Below the pieces are notes generated by a model. That model was not told the origin of the DNA and made no database searches. It saw only the letters and a program-made list of their open reading frames with translations. The position numbers and the translations under genes were made by a program. From an uncultured bacterium (GTDB lineage Bacteria; Cyanobacteriota; Vampirovibrionia; Gastranaerophilales; Gastranaerophilaceae), in NCBI GenBank assembly GCA_949298805.1, contig CASFXY010000004.1, positions 35,027 to 99,026 on the forward strand: a stretch of 64,000 nucleotides of DNA. The letters are read 5' to 3'. Shown one piece after another: positions 17,501 to 25,942 of the stretch (position 1 is its first letter; each line of letters begins with the position of its first letter).

Positions 17501-18001
17501 TAAAAAGTCTGTAAAATTTTTGTTTAAAGTATGGGTTATATTTTCAAAACCGCGACTGAAAACATTAAATTCATTACTTAATTTAACAATTTCATTAATC
17601 GGATTTGCAGATTTATTTGTTATTAAAGTTTGGTTGATTTTTTGAAGGGCAATCTCTTGAGAACCGAGTTTTGCGTACATGTCTGTGACTTCGTTTAAAA
17701 TTTTTGACACTTCCATGGACATTTTGGGATTTGAAAGACCTTGTGTCATTTGTTTTATTAGGTTTTCAAAGCCGGTTAATTGCTGGCGCATCTCAAGTTG
17801 TTTTTCTTCAAGAACTTTTTTTGTTTCGTTGATAATAACGCCGATAAATTTTTGAGAGTTTATTTCTGTTGAATTTTCAAACTTTTGTGCAAGGTTTGTC
17901 ATCAGGTTATTGATTTCACTTTGTGTTAGTGAGGGCCTTGAATACAAACTTCTAATTGCATCTGTGAGTTGTTCTAATTTTACTTCAACGTTATCCGCCA
18001 T
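14588..18001 (-). CDS. Giant coiled-coil protein of unknown function
   Basis: 1137 residues, almost wholly alpha-helical and rich in Glu, Lys, Asn, Ile, Leu and Ser, with heptad-like spacing from about residue 90 to the end. There is no signal peptide or membrane segment and only two or three cysteines. A short repetitive stretch (about residues 830-860) alternates NEITDK/SEISDN units. The N-terminus begins ADNVEVKLEQLTDAIRSL. Such proteins act as cytoplasmic filaments, tethers or chromosome/polarity scaffolds, but nothing here identifies which. No SMC-type ATPase heads or hinge are visible. It stands alone, back to back with the GH13-like gene. Confidence 0.75.
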   Translation of the reverse strand: MADNVEVKLEQLTDAIRSLYSRPSLTQSEINNLMTNLAQKFENSTEINSQKFIGVIINETKKVLEEKQLEMRQQLTGFENLIKQMTQGLSNPKMSMEVSKILNEVTDMYAKLGSQEIALQKINQTLITNKSANPINEIVKLSNEFNVFSRGFENITHTLNKNFTDFLNQVKSFNSKEELTDIQLELDTINGNINSIISALAIIDHKYRDLTGLVEAFHSKEAVFDQSLEGIKQITDKFEHIKEDISKSATHEDANEIKEHLNFVSENINAIQGNIDQTINQNSQKLTNVINSIEARLSQGISCEDINKLKGELKALIDKLSIQNSQGKDEFILKLQEELAKLKVQGDTDLKNKIFDHANVVNQGINNINSQIKKLQENVNTSFLDKTQRVDENINNLKNKLDSIEQNIQKLPKESMLNEIKIIESSLKTLTKDSLSSIVELISSEFSSLDKSLEGKDVENNRKIDFAINNLRDDIKSFNEKFSILKDEISLASQGNINTLKEPLEKALKELRETTIDEQLNIINENIKNTTSSINDSFEKIKENFEHAASGTNIEILSKLNDTIPMISEKLEVFRGYLTQENTENIQELKNYFKETSEIIKTYIEDIKDAYNSPLTEIKVDLQTLSNYLIESVENININISKEFEEYKNTIKNFLDNIDNANIDTVELKQTLSSIKNDLVEGILGSTKNAKANFIILEEKINNILENQTKLQESNNEQVILEVINNILEKIEHTNQQQIHNAKELLEEIQSSSVEISQKLEDFTKKEYQKTNINDEIFKKIDEINEVLLSVNSDNDQEIKESIELLKEYIEATAKKTNEQILEKNTEIYDKVSEVSDKINEITDKISEISDNTNEITNKNEPLSKEKNIEVDEYLAKIDEYLANVEYLKNNLSEDLKECIEAQVLNLQDKFETTLKAKNDEAKIETYNLIQKVSNVEVDIDKITTSIAKIINSTDDTSYAYSLQDVESDIAKLRLTIEKNLKGDNYKEFINRLIELKNINIENNKLNHTLEGQMGNLNNWLKSVAQKLEMLSQQVENAEKMSMEEIKTRLIRSEKSSDNGKFEEVNKRQISYLEDLDEKLNVLLQRQQDGFDPNSFIDVTYENMKQTKELASRMDEMEVKIDKIQGYMEKIVAYIEE

Positions 18002-18195
18002 AAACCCTAAAATCCCTCTTTAAAATTTTATTTTTATTCGACATTTTAATATAAAAATATTAATTTTCCTACTTTGTAAAGCATATTAGATTAATGCTCT
18101 GTTACAATTCTTTACTTCAAGTTAAAAAAATGAACTTTTTTTGTTAGTATATACCATGTTAAAAGGATAGATTACAGATAAGTGACGGTGGATAA

Positions 18196-20388
18196 GTGCT
18201 TAATTTAATTAACCCCAAGATGAATGATTTTGAATTTTTAAACAATTTTGACATTAATAGCCAATTTGCAAAGCTAAAAGAGATATATTGTATTTCGGAT
18301 ATCTCACAAGACAGAAAAGAATATCTTTCAAAAACCATACAAAAATATGGGTATTTACCTTATCCGCACTATAAAACCCTTGAGGAGTTGACAAGTGCTG
18401 AAATTATTTATGCTTTTTGTGAGAAATTAAAACTTGAGGGAACTTATGACGGTGAAAAATTTATTCGTTTTTCTAACCCTTCTCCACTTGCAAGAAGAAA
18501 AGTAAAACACTCTAATTGGTTTAAAAAAGAAGGTCATAATATAAAACTGCTATCTCTTGCGGGATTGGGTGCTAATCCAAATGAAGTCGGAAAATTTATT
18601 GATTGGCTTGCAGCAGTGGTTTCTCTTGATTGGGGTAATAAAGATTTAAACATCATGCCTGCCACTGTTTATTTAATTCCTTTTCACCCTCGTGAATTTG
18701 GTTGTGCTTATTTGCCTCAATCCTCCGATGTTTCCAAAAAACTTTGTGATGAAAAAATAGCAAAATTCTTGGGTTTAGATGCAAAAGAACAGGTTAAATT
18801 TTTTATAACCCTGACTCAACTTGCAGGACACCCTGTAATATATGATGTTTTGCCGCAAACAGGCAGATTTTCAAAAATTGTTTTAACTAATCCTTATGTA
18901 GCAAGATGGATGGATGTAAAAGAGCTTGATAATCAAATAAATAATTTTAAAAAGGCTCTAAAATCCAATAAATCTAAAACCTATGATGAAGATTTAAAAG
19001 AGTTTAAAATTTTAATTTCATATAAAATGTCCTTTAAAGATAAGCAAGAAGAATTGGTTAAAAGAGTAGAACAAATAATAGAGTATGTTAACGGTAAAAA
19101 ACCAAAATGCGAAGAAGATATTGTTAAACAAACAGAAATAATACAAGCTCTTATAAATGAAGGACTCTGGACAATGCCCGGCGGTGCATGGTGCTCAGCA
19201 GGTGTTCCTGTGTATGACAAAATGCATAAGTCAGGTGAGTATCCTACTTATAAGCATTATAATTTTAAGGGTGAAGATGTTACGCATTTTGCAAATTTAG
19301 ATTGTCAAACTCCTTACTATTTTGTTTATTTTGAAAAATCAAAATATAATACTAAAGTTAAAGAATTTTTTGTTGATTATATGGAAAATCTGCAAAAAGA
19401 ATTTAACTTTGACGGTTTTAGAGTGGACCATATTGACCATGTGGTTGATGAAGTTTCTCAAAAATCAGGCATGCCAATAAGCTACAGAATACCAAGCAAA
19501 GTTTTGGCTGCGATGAATTTAAAGTTAAAAAAACGCATACCATATTTTGCAACTCTTGCCGAATATATGCTATGGGACGGTTATTTTAAAGAATATCATA
19601 ATGATATGCATTTTGACCTTCTCTGGGGTGATGATATTGTAAGTCAGTACATAAAAACACCCGAACAAATAATTAATGATAATATGCGTCTTGAAATTTA
19701 TAATAATAAAGCTTCAAAAATAAATCCTCTTTCTATTTTAAAGGCTTATAATAATCAAGACGGAGAATTTCGCGAGATTGATCAATATCCTGCTCAATTG
19801 GGAGAACAAGGTGCCTTGTTTAAATGGTTTAAATATAAATTCCTCCCCGGAGGAAAGTTTGCGCAACGTTCAACGCTTTATGTTGACGGTGATGAAAGTT
19901 TCACAAAAACAGGTATAGAACGTATTATAGGCAATGAAGTTTCAATGGAGAGGAATAAAAATTGGAATTTTTATGAAAAATTCAATGCTCTTAATTATTT
20001 TGTGCAACATAGCGAACTTATAAGCCGCGGAAAAGCTGTTTTGCATATCCAAAGCGATGATGGTTTTTGCTGTTGGGAAATTATAAGCGATAAAAAATCT
20101 AGCGAAAGCCTTTTTGTGGTTGCAAATTATCTTTCGCCGACAGAAAAAGTTAATGTGGTCGATATTAATGGCAACACAAGACGGATGACAAAAAAAGGCA
20201 AAGCAGTTTTAAATAAAACCATTAAGCTAAAGGACAACAAAAGACTTAGCGCATTTTACGATTTCAGATTAGATGAAATGCAAAAATGCTCTTTTGTTGA
20301 AATTCCTATGCAAGAAGAAATAAAAGGCTCAATAACCTTTGATATCTTGCAACCTGCGGAATTTAAAGTTTATAAAATGTTAAAATAA
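18196..20388 (+). CDS. GH13-like alpha-amylase family protein
   Basis: 730-residue, unsecreted protein with the core of the alpha-amylase clan. FDGFRVDHIDHV (D411 the candidate nucleophile) matches conserved region II; TLAEYMLWDGY (E456) may supply the acid/base, and HFDLLWGDD follows. A C-terminal beta-type segment (about 620-730) fits the usual domain C. The N-terminal ~100 residues and the ~120-residue insertion before region II are unusual. The start is GTG at 18196 with GGTGG upstream; ATG at 18220 has no ribosome site. Substrate (glycogen, trehalose, sucrose-phosphate type) cannot be decided. Confidence 0.72.
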   Translation: MLNLINPKMNDFEFLNNFDINSQFAKLKEIYCISDISQDRKEYLSKTIQKYGYLPYPHYKTLEELTSAEIIYAFCEKLKLEGTYDGEKFIRFSNPSPLARRKVKHSNWFKKEGHNIKLLSLAGLGANPNEVGKFIDWLAAVVSLDWGNKDLNIMPATVYLIPFHPREFGCAYLPQSSDVSKKLCDEKIAKFLGLDAKEQVKFFITLTQLAGHPVIYDVLPQTGRFSKIVLTNPYVARWMDVKELDNQINNFKKALKSNKSKTYDEDLKEFKILISYKMSFKDKQEELVKRVEQIIEYVNGKKPKCEEDIVKQTEIIQALINEGLWTMPGGAWCSAGVPVYDKMHKSGEYPTYKHYNFKGEDVTHFANLDCQTPYYFVYFEKSKYNTKVKEFFVDYMENLQKEFNFDGFRVDHIDHVVDEVSQKSGMPISYRIPSKVLAAMNLKLKKRIPYFATLAEYMLWDGYFKEYHNDMHFDLLWGDDIVSQYIKTPEQIINDNMRLEIYNNKASKINPLSILKAYNNQDGEFREIDQYPAQLGEQGALFKWFKYKFLPGGKFAQRSTLYVDGDESFTKTGIERIIGNEVSMERNKNWNFYEKFNALNYFVQHSELISRGKAVLHIQSDDGFCCWEIISDKKSSESLFVVANYLSPTEKVNVVDINGNTRRMTKKGKAVLNKTIKLKDNKRLSAFYDFRLDEMQKCSFVEIPMQEEIKGSITFDILQPAEFKVYKMLK

Positions 20389-20407
20389 AATTTTTTTAAA
20401 TAAAAAA

Positions 20408-20433
20408 TGAACAAAATAAATATGTGCTTCGTT
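20408..20433 (+). promoter_or_regulatory. ECF sigma-type promoter
   Basis: TGAAC, a 17-base spacer, then CGTT. This matches the AAC-N16/17-CGT core recognised by group-4 (ECF) sigma factors and lies 24 bases before the anti-sigma gene of an ECF operon, so it is a candidate autoregulatory promoter. Confidence 0.55.
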
Positions 20434-20456
20434 ATATAGATGTAGGAGCTAAAAAA

Positions 20457-20810
20457 ATGAAAGATAAATGTAATAAATACGAAGCATATTTTACATTCAG
20501 GGACGAAAAAGAGTTATTGGAACATGTTGAAAATTGTCCTGATTGTAAAGTTGAGCATGAAAAAATGCAAAAAGTTTCGGATTTAATAGGTGAAGTGCGT
20601 CCGTATTTTTTAGCACAAAAACAACGTGAGAAAAAGAAACTCTATAAACTAAAAGCAGCTTGTTTTTCTATTGCATTGATGTTTTTTGCGCTTGGCGGTA
20701 CTGCTCTAAATTATGAATACGATATTGTAAATTCAATTGTGTATCATAATTTAAGTGCGGAAGACTTAGGTTTTCCAACCGACGAATACGGGCTTATAAT
20801 GGTAGAGTGA
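20457..20810 (+). CDS. Zinc-finger anti-sigma factor
   Basis: 117 residues from the ATG with a GGAG site at 20445. The N-terminal domain has the ZAS zinc motif H23-x3-C27-x2-C30 (HVENCPDC), with C5 as a possible further ligand. One membrane helix spans about residues 65-84, and about 33 residues face the periplasm. It should hold the downstream sigma factor inactive at the membrane. Its stop overlaps the sigma start (TGATG). The order anti-sigma then sigma is the reverse of the commonest arrangement. Confidence 0.8.
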   Translation: MKDKCNKYEAYFTFRDEKELLEHVENCPDCKVEHEKMQKVSDLIGEVRPYFLAQKQREKKKLYKLKAACFSIALMFFALGGTALNYEYDIVNSIVYHNLSAEDLGFPTDEYGLIMVE

Positions 20811-21301
20811 TGAACTTAAGTGAATTAATCAAACAAAACAAACAAAATGTCAGAAATATAATCAAAAAAATAACAAACGAACAAAACGAAGATATTGAAC
20901 AGGAAGTTTATATAAAAATCTGGCAAAATCAAGATAAATATGAGGAAAAAGGGAAGTTGAAGGGCTGGATTGGCACTATAGCTAAGAATTTGGCTAAAGA
21001 CTACCTAAAATCTTCTTACGTCAAAAATACAACAATAGCAGAGGAAGAAAAACTAAATGAAATAAAAGACAAAAAGCAAACTCCCGAGTTAACTTTAATA
21101 CAAAATGAGCGTCAAAAGCTTATTATTAATGCAATTAACGCTCTGAAACCAAAGTTTAAGGAAGTTGTGATGTTATATGAAATAGAACAGCTTTCTTATG
21201 AACAAATCGCGCGCAAAATTAAAACTCCAATAGGAACAGTAAAATCAAGACTTTACAACGCAAAAAAAGAACTTGCGCAAAGTCTTAAGGATTTAATTTA
21301 G
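20810..21301 (+). CDS. ECF RNA polymerase sigma factor
   Basis: 163 residues. Region 2 is visible as EDIEQEVYIKIWQNQDKYE and KGWIGTIAKNLAKDYLK (about 24-70). Region 4 is ALKPKFKEVVMLYEIEQL with helix-turn-helix SYEQIARKIKTPIGTVKSRL (about 105-155). No region 3, as expected for ECF proteins. The ATG at 20810 is preferred to the GTG at 20807. Coupled to the anti-sigma gene upstream and to the Spy-like gene 13 bases downstream; the three probably form one sensing circuit for envelope or metal stress. Confidence 0.9.
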   Translation: MNLSELIKQNKQNVRNIIKKITNEQNEDIEQEVYIKIWQNQDKYEEKGKLKGWIGTIAKNLAKDYLKSSYVKNTTIAEEEKLNEIKDKKQTPELTLIQNERQKLIINAINALKPKFKEVVMLYEIEQLSYEQIARKIKTPIGTVKSRLYNAKKELAQSLKDLI

Positions 21302-21314
21302 AAAGGATTTAATT

Positions 21315-21896
21315 ATGAAAAAATTAGTACTTGCATCAACTTTAATACTTTTCTTATCCGTAGGGGCTGCAAATGCTCAAGGATGTCCGATAGACGGACA
21401 AAAGCCAACCCCTAAAATGGAACAAAAATGTCAAAAACCGCCAATGACACCTGAAATGAAAGCTAAAATGGAACAAAAGAAAGCTGAATTTGATAAAAAA
21501 CTTGGTTTGACCGATGAACAAAAAGCAAAGGTTGAACAAGTGAGAAAAGACGGTTTTGAAAAAATGAAACCCGTAATGGAACAAATAAAAGTTAAAAGAG
21601 ATGAAATTAAAACCATCCGTGAAAACGGTTCATTAACTCAAGCGGAAGCAAATGCAAAAGTTCAGGCATTGCATAAGGAAATAGGCGAACTTAAAGCACA
21701 GGCAAAAGAAATCAGAAAACAAAATATGCAAGACTTTGAAGCAATTTTGACTGATAAACAAAAGAAAACTTTAGAAAAAATGAAACAAGACGGCAGAAAA
21801 GAATTTGCAAAAAAACATAAAGCTCATAAAGGAACTCGTCCAATGCCCCCACATCATCCTGATTTGCAACCTTTGGGCGCACCTGAAGCAAAATAA
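21315..21896 (+). CDS. Spy/CpxP-like periplasmic protein (LTxxQ family)
   Basis: 193 residues. Signal peptide of about 21 residues ending ANAQ; the mature protein is helical and highly charged, with two LTDEQ/LTDKQ motifs (about 65 and 143) typical of the Spy/CpxP/CnrX family of periplasmic chaperones and metal sensors. The C-terminus is His/Pro-rich (KKHKAHKG, PPHHPD), which could bind metal. Two cysteines lie near the mature N-terminus. Preceded by AAAGG. Third gene of the ECF operon, as CnrX accompanies CnrY and CnrH in cobalt/nickel resistance; the signal sensed here is unknown. Confidence 0.82.
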   Translation: MKKLVLASTLILFLSVGAANAQGCPIDGQKPTPKMEQKCQKPPMTPEMKAKMEQKKAEFDKKLGLTDEQKAKVEQVRKDGFEKMKPVMEQIKVKRDEIKTIRENGSLTQAEANAKVQALHKEIGELKAQAKEIRKQNMQDFEAILTDKQKKTLEKMKQDGRKEFAKKHKAHKGTRPMPPHHPDLQPLGAPEAK

Positions 21897-21924
21897 AATT
21901 TGTTTAATTCACTACAACCGATTA

Positions 21925-21958
21925 AGCCACCTTACAAATTGTAAGGTGGCTCTTTTTT
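21925..21958 (+). terminator. Intrinsic terminator of the ECF operon
   Basis: AGCCACCTTAC, loop AAATT, GTAAGGTGGCT, then a T-run: an 11-bp perfect stem directly after the Spy-like gene. Confidence 0.9.
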
Positions 21959-21964
21959 GTTTAC

Positions 21965-21992
21965 TTGCACTAAAGTCTATAAATTGTATAAT
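21965..21992 (+). promoter_or_regulatory. Housekeeping promoter of gmd
   Basis: TTGCAC, 16-base spacer, TATAAT. It begins seven bases after the terminator and lies 28 bases before the gmd ATG. Confidence 0.7.
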
Positions 21993-22020
21993 GTTCTTAT
22001 AAACATTTAATGGAGTGAAT

Positions 22021-23109
22021 ATGAAAAAAGCGCTTATAACAGGGATTACAGGACAAGATGGCAGCTATCTTGCGGAATTATTGCTTGAAAAGGGTTATGA
22101 AGTCCATGGCATGAAGCGTCGTGCATCTTCTTTTAATACATCAAGAATTGACCATCTTTACCAAGATATTCATAATCCCGATTTAAAATTTAAATTACAC
22201 TATGGAGATTTAACGGATTCTACTAATATAATAAGACTTATGCAAGAAATTCAGCCTGATGAAGTTTATAATCTTGCAGCACAATCCCATGTTAAAGTAT
22301 CTTTTGATGAACCTGAATATACTGCAAATGCAGATGGCATAGGCACACTAAGGATTTTGGAAGCAATCAGGCTTTTGGGCTTGGGTGAAAAAACAAAGTT
22401 TTATCAAGCTTCAACTTCAGAGCTTTTTGGCAAAGTGCAAGAAACTCCTCAAAAGGAAACAACCCCTTTTTATCCCCGCTCGCCTTATGCTTGTGCTAAA
22501 TTATATGCTTATTGGATTACTGTAAATTATCGTGAAAGCTATAACTTATATGCTTGTAACGGTATTTTATTTAACCATGAAAGTCCTCGTCGTGGCGAAA
22601 CTTTTGTTACAAGAAAAATTACCCGTGCTGCAGTTCGTATAGCTCTTGGCATGGAGGATAAATTATATCTTGGCAATATGGACTCCAAGCGCGATTGGGG
22701 ACATGCAAAAGATTATGTTGAGGGTATGTGGAGAGTTTTGCAACAGGAAAAACCTGACGATTTTGTTCTTGCAACAGGTGTTACAACCTCGATTCGTGAT
22801 TTTTGCAATATGACATTTAAAGAATTGGATATTGAACTTGATTGGCAAGGTCAGGGAATTAACGAAAAAGGTATTGATAAGAAAACCGGTAAAGTATTAA
22901 TTGAAGTTGACCCCAGATATTTTAGGCCGGCTGAAGTTGATTTCCTTTTGGGTGATAGCGCAAAAGCACGCGAAAAATTGGGATGGCAACCTAAGTATAA
23001 TCTTGAAACCATGGTTTCTGAAATGGTGGCGGAGGATATGAAAGAAGCAACTAAAGAAAAAGTTTTAAAAGAAAAAGGTTATCAGGTTTTAATTCCACAA
23101 GAAGCTTAA
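22021..23109 (+). CDS. gmd: GDP-mannose 4,6-dehydratase
   Basis: Converts GDP-mannose to GDP-4-keto-6-deoxymannose, the precursor of GDP-fucose, rhamnose or perosamine used in surface glycans. 362 residues from the ATG at 22021, five bases after GGAG. Short-chain dehydrogenase features: [12 protein letters not shown] (NADP loop), [15 protein letters not shown], active-site ASTSELFG, and [10 protein letters not shown] with the Tyr-x3-Lys pair. No GDP-fucose synthase follows, so the end sugar is unknown. Confidence 0.95.
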   Translation: MKKALITGITGQDGSYLAELLLEKGYEVHGMKRRASSFNTSRIDHLYQDIHNPDLKFKLHYGDLTDSTNIIRLMQEIQPDEVYNLAAQSHVKVSFDEPEYTANADGIGTLRILEAIRLLGLGEKTKFYQASTSELFGKVQETPQKETTPFYPRSPYACAKLYAYWITVNYRESYNLYACNGILFNHESPRRGETFVTRKITRAAVRIALGMEDKLYLGNMDSKRDWGHAKDYVEGMWRVLQQEKPDDFVLATGVTTSIRDFCNMTFKELDIELDWQGQGINEKGIDKKTGKVLIEVDPRYFRPAEVDFLLGDSAKAREKLGWQPKYNLETMVSEMVAEDMKEATKEKVLKEKGYQVLIPQEA

Positions 23110-23122
23110 ATAAGGAGGATTT

Positions 23123-23731
23123 ATGAAGAAAATTCTTTTAATATTTGCCGTAATGCTTGCAACTACACCTGTGTTTGCAGCAAGTAAAACTGTTGTGCAG
23201 TGTCTTAATTCTTTTTCATCAAATAATCCTTCGGCGTACTTTAGTGCAAAAGTTGTTAAAGAAATGGAATACAAAAACGGAATTTATTTAAAAGAAAATT
23301 CTATAGTTAGAGCAAAAGTGGTTAAAGTAGTTGATGCAAAACGTGCAAAACGTGATGCTTACTTTGTTATTAAACCTTTAAGCTATACAGACCCTACGGT
23401 CGGCAAAACATATAATATTCAAAATCTGCCCGTTGAGGCAAAAGTTGTAGGATACAAGCCCTTTGATGCCAAAGAAACTGCAAAAAAAGCAGGGATAAGC
23501 GTTGCTAATTTCTTTGTACAAGGTTTTAGTACCGCATATCATTTTGGCGATGGTTTTATACATCCGACAGCAGGAAAGGGTCGCTTTAAATCAGGTGTTC
23601 AAAATGCCTATGATAATTCAATTTTATCTTATATTGAAGAAGGCGATGCTTTAAAAGTCAATAGCGGAGATTGTTTAGCATTGAAATTTTACCAAACTGA
23701 AACTCCTAAATGGAAATTTTGGAAAAAGTAA
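23123..23731 (+). CDS. Secreted protein with a beta-domain shared with the SLH proteins
   Basis: 202 residues with a signal peptide (about 1-19, ending VFA). The central part (about 40-110) has alternating hydrophobics of the form L-x-E-N-S-I-V-R-A-K-V-V-K followed by a basic stretch and YFVIKPLS. This resembles the segment after P-x-GTQF in the two SLH proteins of this window. The rest has no recognised domain, and the C-terminus is Trp/Lys rich. AGGAGG precedes the ATG. Likely an envelope protein; function unknown. Confidence 0.65.
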   Translation: MKKILLIFAVMLATTPVFAASKTVVQCLNSFSSNNPSAYFSAKVVKEMEYKNGIYLKENSIVRAKVVKVVDAKRAKRDAYFVIKPLSYTDPTVGKTYNIQNLPVEAKVVGYKPFDAKETAKKAGISVANFFVQGFSTAYHFGDGFIHPTAGKGRFKSGVQNAYDNSILSYIEEGDALKVNSGDCLALKFYQTETPKWKFWKK

Positions 23732-24934
23732 TTAAGCATTGAATTCCATAAAAAATTCTTTTAAGAATTTATAACCTTCAAGGTATGAATTTATATGAAT
23801 TTTTTCTTCAGGTGAGTGCATATTTTCTATATTTGCAATTCCGATTAATACCGGTTTAAATATTTTATTGTGTTTATTTTTTTCATTTGCATAAACATGA
23901 GTTTCGGCGCCTGCATGAAAAGAGCTTACATCTAATCTTAATCCTGCTTTTTTGGCTGCTTCACGTCCAATGTTTACAAGAGTGTTATCATCTGATTTTT
24001 CGAAAGCTTTTAAATGTTCATTTGTTTCAATGGTTATTTCAATGTTTTCGCCGTATTTCTTTTTAATTTCTTCTGCTATGTTTTTATATGCATCAATTAA
24101 TTCTTTTTCAAACCAAGCATTTGAACTTCTGATTGAATAATGCGCGCAAGCAGTAGTGTTAATAACGTTATCAGTGCAATTTTTTGAAATATATTCATGC
24201 GGATTCTTAGCTTTTTGTGCTGATTTTAGTGTTCTTTCAATTCCGCCTGCCACAATGCAACCTAAATTTGCAGATGTTACAATACCAAGTTCATCCTCGT
24301 TTATTACTCCTATTGGTGCAATTTTTACATAATCTGCAATGACTTTTGCGGCATTAATTCTATCTTTTTTGCCTATATCAAGCCCGCTGTGTCCGCCGGT
24401 TTTTGTTTTGACGGTTATATCAAGTTTAGTATAACTTGCCCCCGAGATTTCAAATTTACCAAGTTCTGAGGAGTCAAGCACAAGAATATATTCGCTTTCA
24501 AGTTGTGAAAAATCAATGTTATGAATGCCGCTCATTCCCATTTCTTCATCTCTGGTAAATACGAGCTCTAAACCGCCATGTTTTAAATCTTTATTTTTAT
24601 TTATTTCGCTTGCAAGTCTTATTGCTGCTGCAACACCTGCTTTGTCGTCTGCCCCTAAAGTTCTTGTTTTATCAGTTTCAATAATATCTCCGTTAATAAC
24701 AATATTAACAGGACTACAATCACCCACAACATCCATGTGCGCGCTTAAAAGCAGCGGATGTTTTTTATTGTCAGTCGGTTTAATGAATGCAAGAACATTG
24801 CCGTAACTGTCTTTTTTTGCATTAATATTTTCTGCATTTAAAATTTCAATTATTTTATCTGCAACTTTTTCTTCGTCCAAAGAGGGAGAAGGGATTTTAA
24901 CGAGTTCAATAAATGTTTCAATGAGTTTATTCAT
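23732..24934 (-). CDS. M20-family metallopeptidase (tripeptidase T-like)
   Basis: 400 residues, cytoplasmic. Two-zinc site residues are visible: SAHMDVV (His, Asp), GADDKAG (bridging Asp), RDEEMG (catalytic Glu pair) and the C-terminal MHSPEEKI (His). KTGGHSGLDIG marks the dimerisation/lid region. PepT and related M20 peptidases trim di- and tripeptides. Stop and start abut with trpS upstream on the same strand (no gap), so it is likely co-transcribed with trpS and the TPR gene. Confidence 0.88.
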   Translation of the reverse strand: MNKLIETFIELVKIPSPSLDEEKVADKIIEILNAENINAKKDSYGNVLAFIKPTDNKKHPLLLSAHMDVVGDCSPVNIVINGDIIETDKTRTLGADDKAGVAAAIRLASEINKNKDLKHGGLELVFTRDEEMGMSGIHNIDFSQLESEYILVLDSSELGKFEISGASYTKLDITVKTKTGGHSGLDIGKKDRINAAKVIADYVKIAPIGVINEDELGIVTSANLGCIVAGGIERTLKSAQKAKNPHEYISKNCTDNVINTTACAHYSIRSSNAWFEKELIDAYKNIAEEIKKKYGENIEITIETNEHLKAFEKSDDNTLVNIGREAAKKAGLRLDVSSFHAGAETHVYANEKNKHNKIFKPVLIGIANIENMHSPEEKIHINSYLEGYKFLKEFFMEFNA

Positions 24935-25942
24935 TTAATACATCCTTATAACTTCTTTTACATTATCTAAAATTATTTGTGCTTCTTTTTGTGCTTTGTT
25001 TGAACCTTCGAGCAGAATTTCGCGCACGATTTTTGGGTTTTCGCTTAATTTATGCCGTTTTTCGCGAATTGGCGCAAGCAATTCGTTAACTTTTTGTGCC
25101 AACTCTCTTTTGCATTGTGCACAGCCTATTTCACCATTGCGACAGAGCAAATCAATTTCTTTTACTTTTTCTTCACTGCCAAAAATTTTCCAATAATCAT
25201 AAACTACTTCGCAATCTTCAGGATGTCCCGGGTCATCTCGTCTTAGTCTTGACCTGTCTGTAATTGCGCTCATAATTTTTTTGGTTGTAGTTTCTTCATC
25301 ATCCGAGATTTTAATGTCATTATTAAAAGATTTACCCATTTTATTTCCGTCAATGCCTTTCATCAAAGGAATTTGAGTTAATAATGGTTCGGGTTCTACA
25401 AAAAAATCAGTCTTATAAATATTATTAAAACGTCTTACAATGTCGCGTGAAAGTTCAACATGCGGGACTTGGTCAATTCCTACGGGAACATAATTTGCAT
25501 TAAACATCATAATATCCGCTGTCATTAAAACAGGATAGCCTAAAAGCCCGTAAGATATTTGTGTGTCATTATGTCCGCCTTCTCTTAAAGCTCGCGCCAT
25601 ATCTTTTAAAGTCGGGTCACGTTCTACCCAATTTTGTGGGGTAATCATGCTTAAATAAATGTGCAGTTGTGCAATTTGAGGAACAAGTGACTGAACATAT
25701 ATTGTTGATTTTTCAGGGTCAATTCCGCATGATAGCCAATCTAATGCAACATTTTCAACATTTTGTGCTAAAGTTTCGGTAGTATCAAATTTTGTTGTAA
25801 GTGCATGCCAGTCGGCAATAAAATAAAAACTTTCGTATTCTTCCTGTAGTTTTTTCCAATTGGCAAGTACACCGAAATAATGACCCAGATGTAGTTTTCC
25901 CGTTGAGCGCATGCCGGAAACTATTCGTTTTTTATTGTTCAT
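24935..25942 (-). CDS. trpS: Tryptophan-tRNA ligase
   Basis: 335 residues, class I synthetase. The HIGH-type motif is KLHLGHYFG (about 17-25), and the KMSKS motif appears as KMGKS in GNKMGKSFNN. Other family blocks are GIDQVPH and YPVLMTADIM. The 5' end overlaps the TPR gene by 11 bases. No T-box or other leader element is seen, consistent with internal operon position. Confidence 0.95.
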   Translation of the reverse strand: MNNKKRIVSGMRSTGKLHLGHYFGVLANWKKLQEEYESFYFIADWHALTTKFDTTETLAQNVENVALDWLSCGIDPEKSTIYVQSLVPQIAQLHIYLSMITPQNWVERDPTLKDMARALREGGHNDTQISYGLLGYPVLMTADIMMFNANYVPVGIDQVPHVELSRDIVRRFNNIYKTDFFVEPEPLLTQIPLMKGIDGNKMGKSFNNDIKISDDEETTTKKIMSAITDRSRLRRDDPGHPEDCEVVYDYWKIFGSEEKVKEIDLLCRNGEIGCAQCKRELAQKVNELLAPIREKRHKLSENPKIVREILLEGSNKAQKEAQIILDNVKEVIRMY

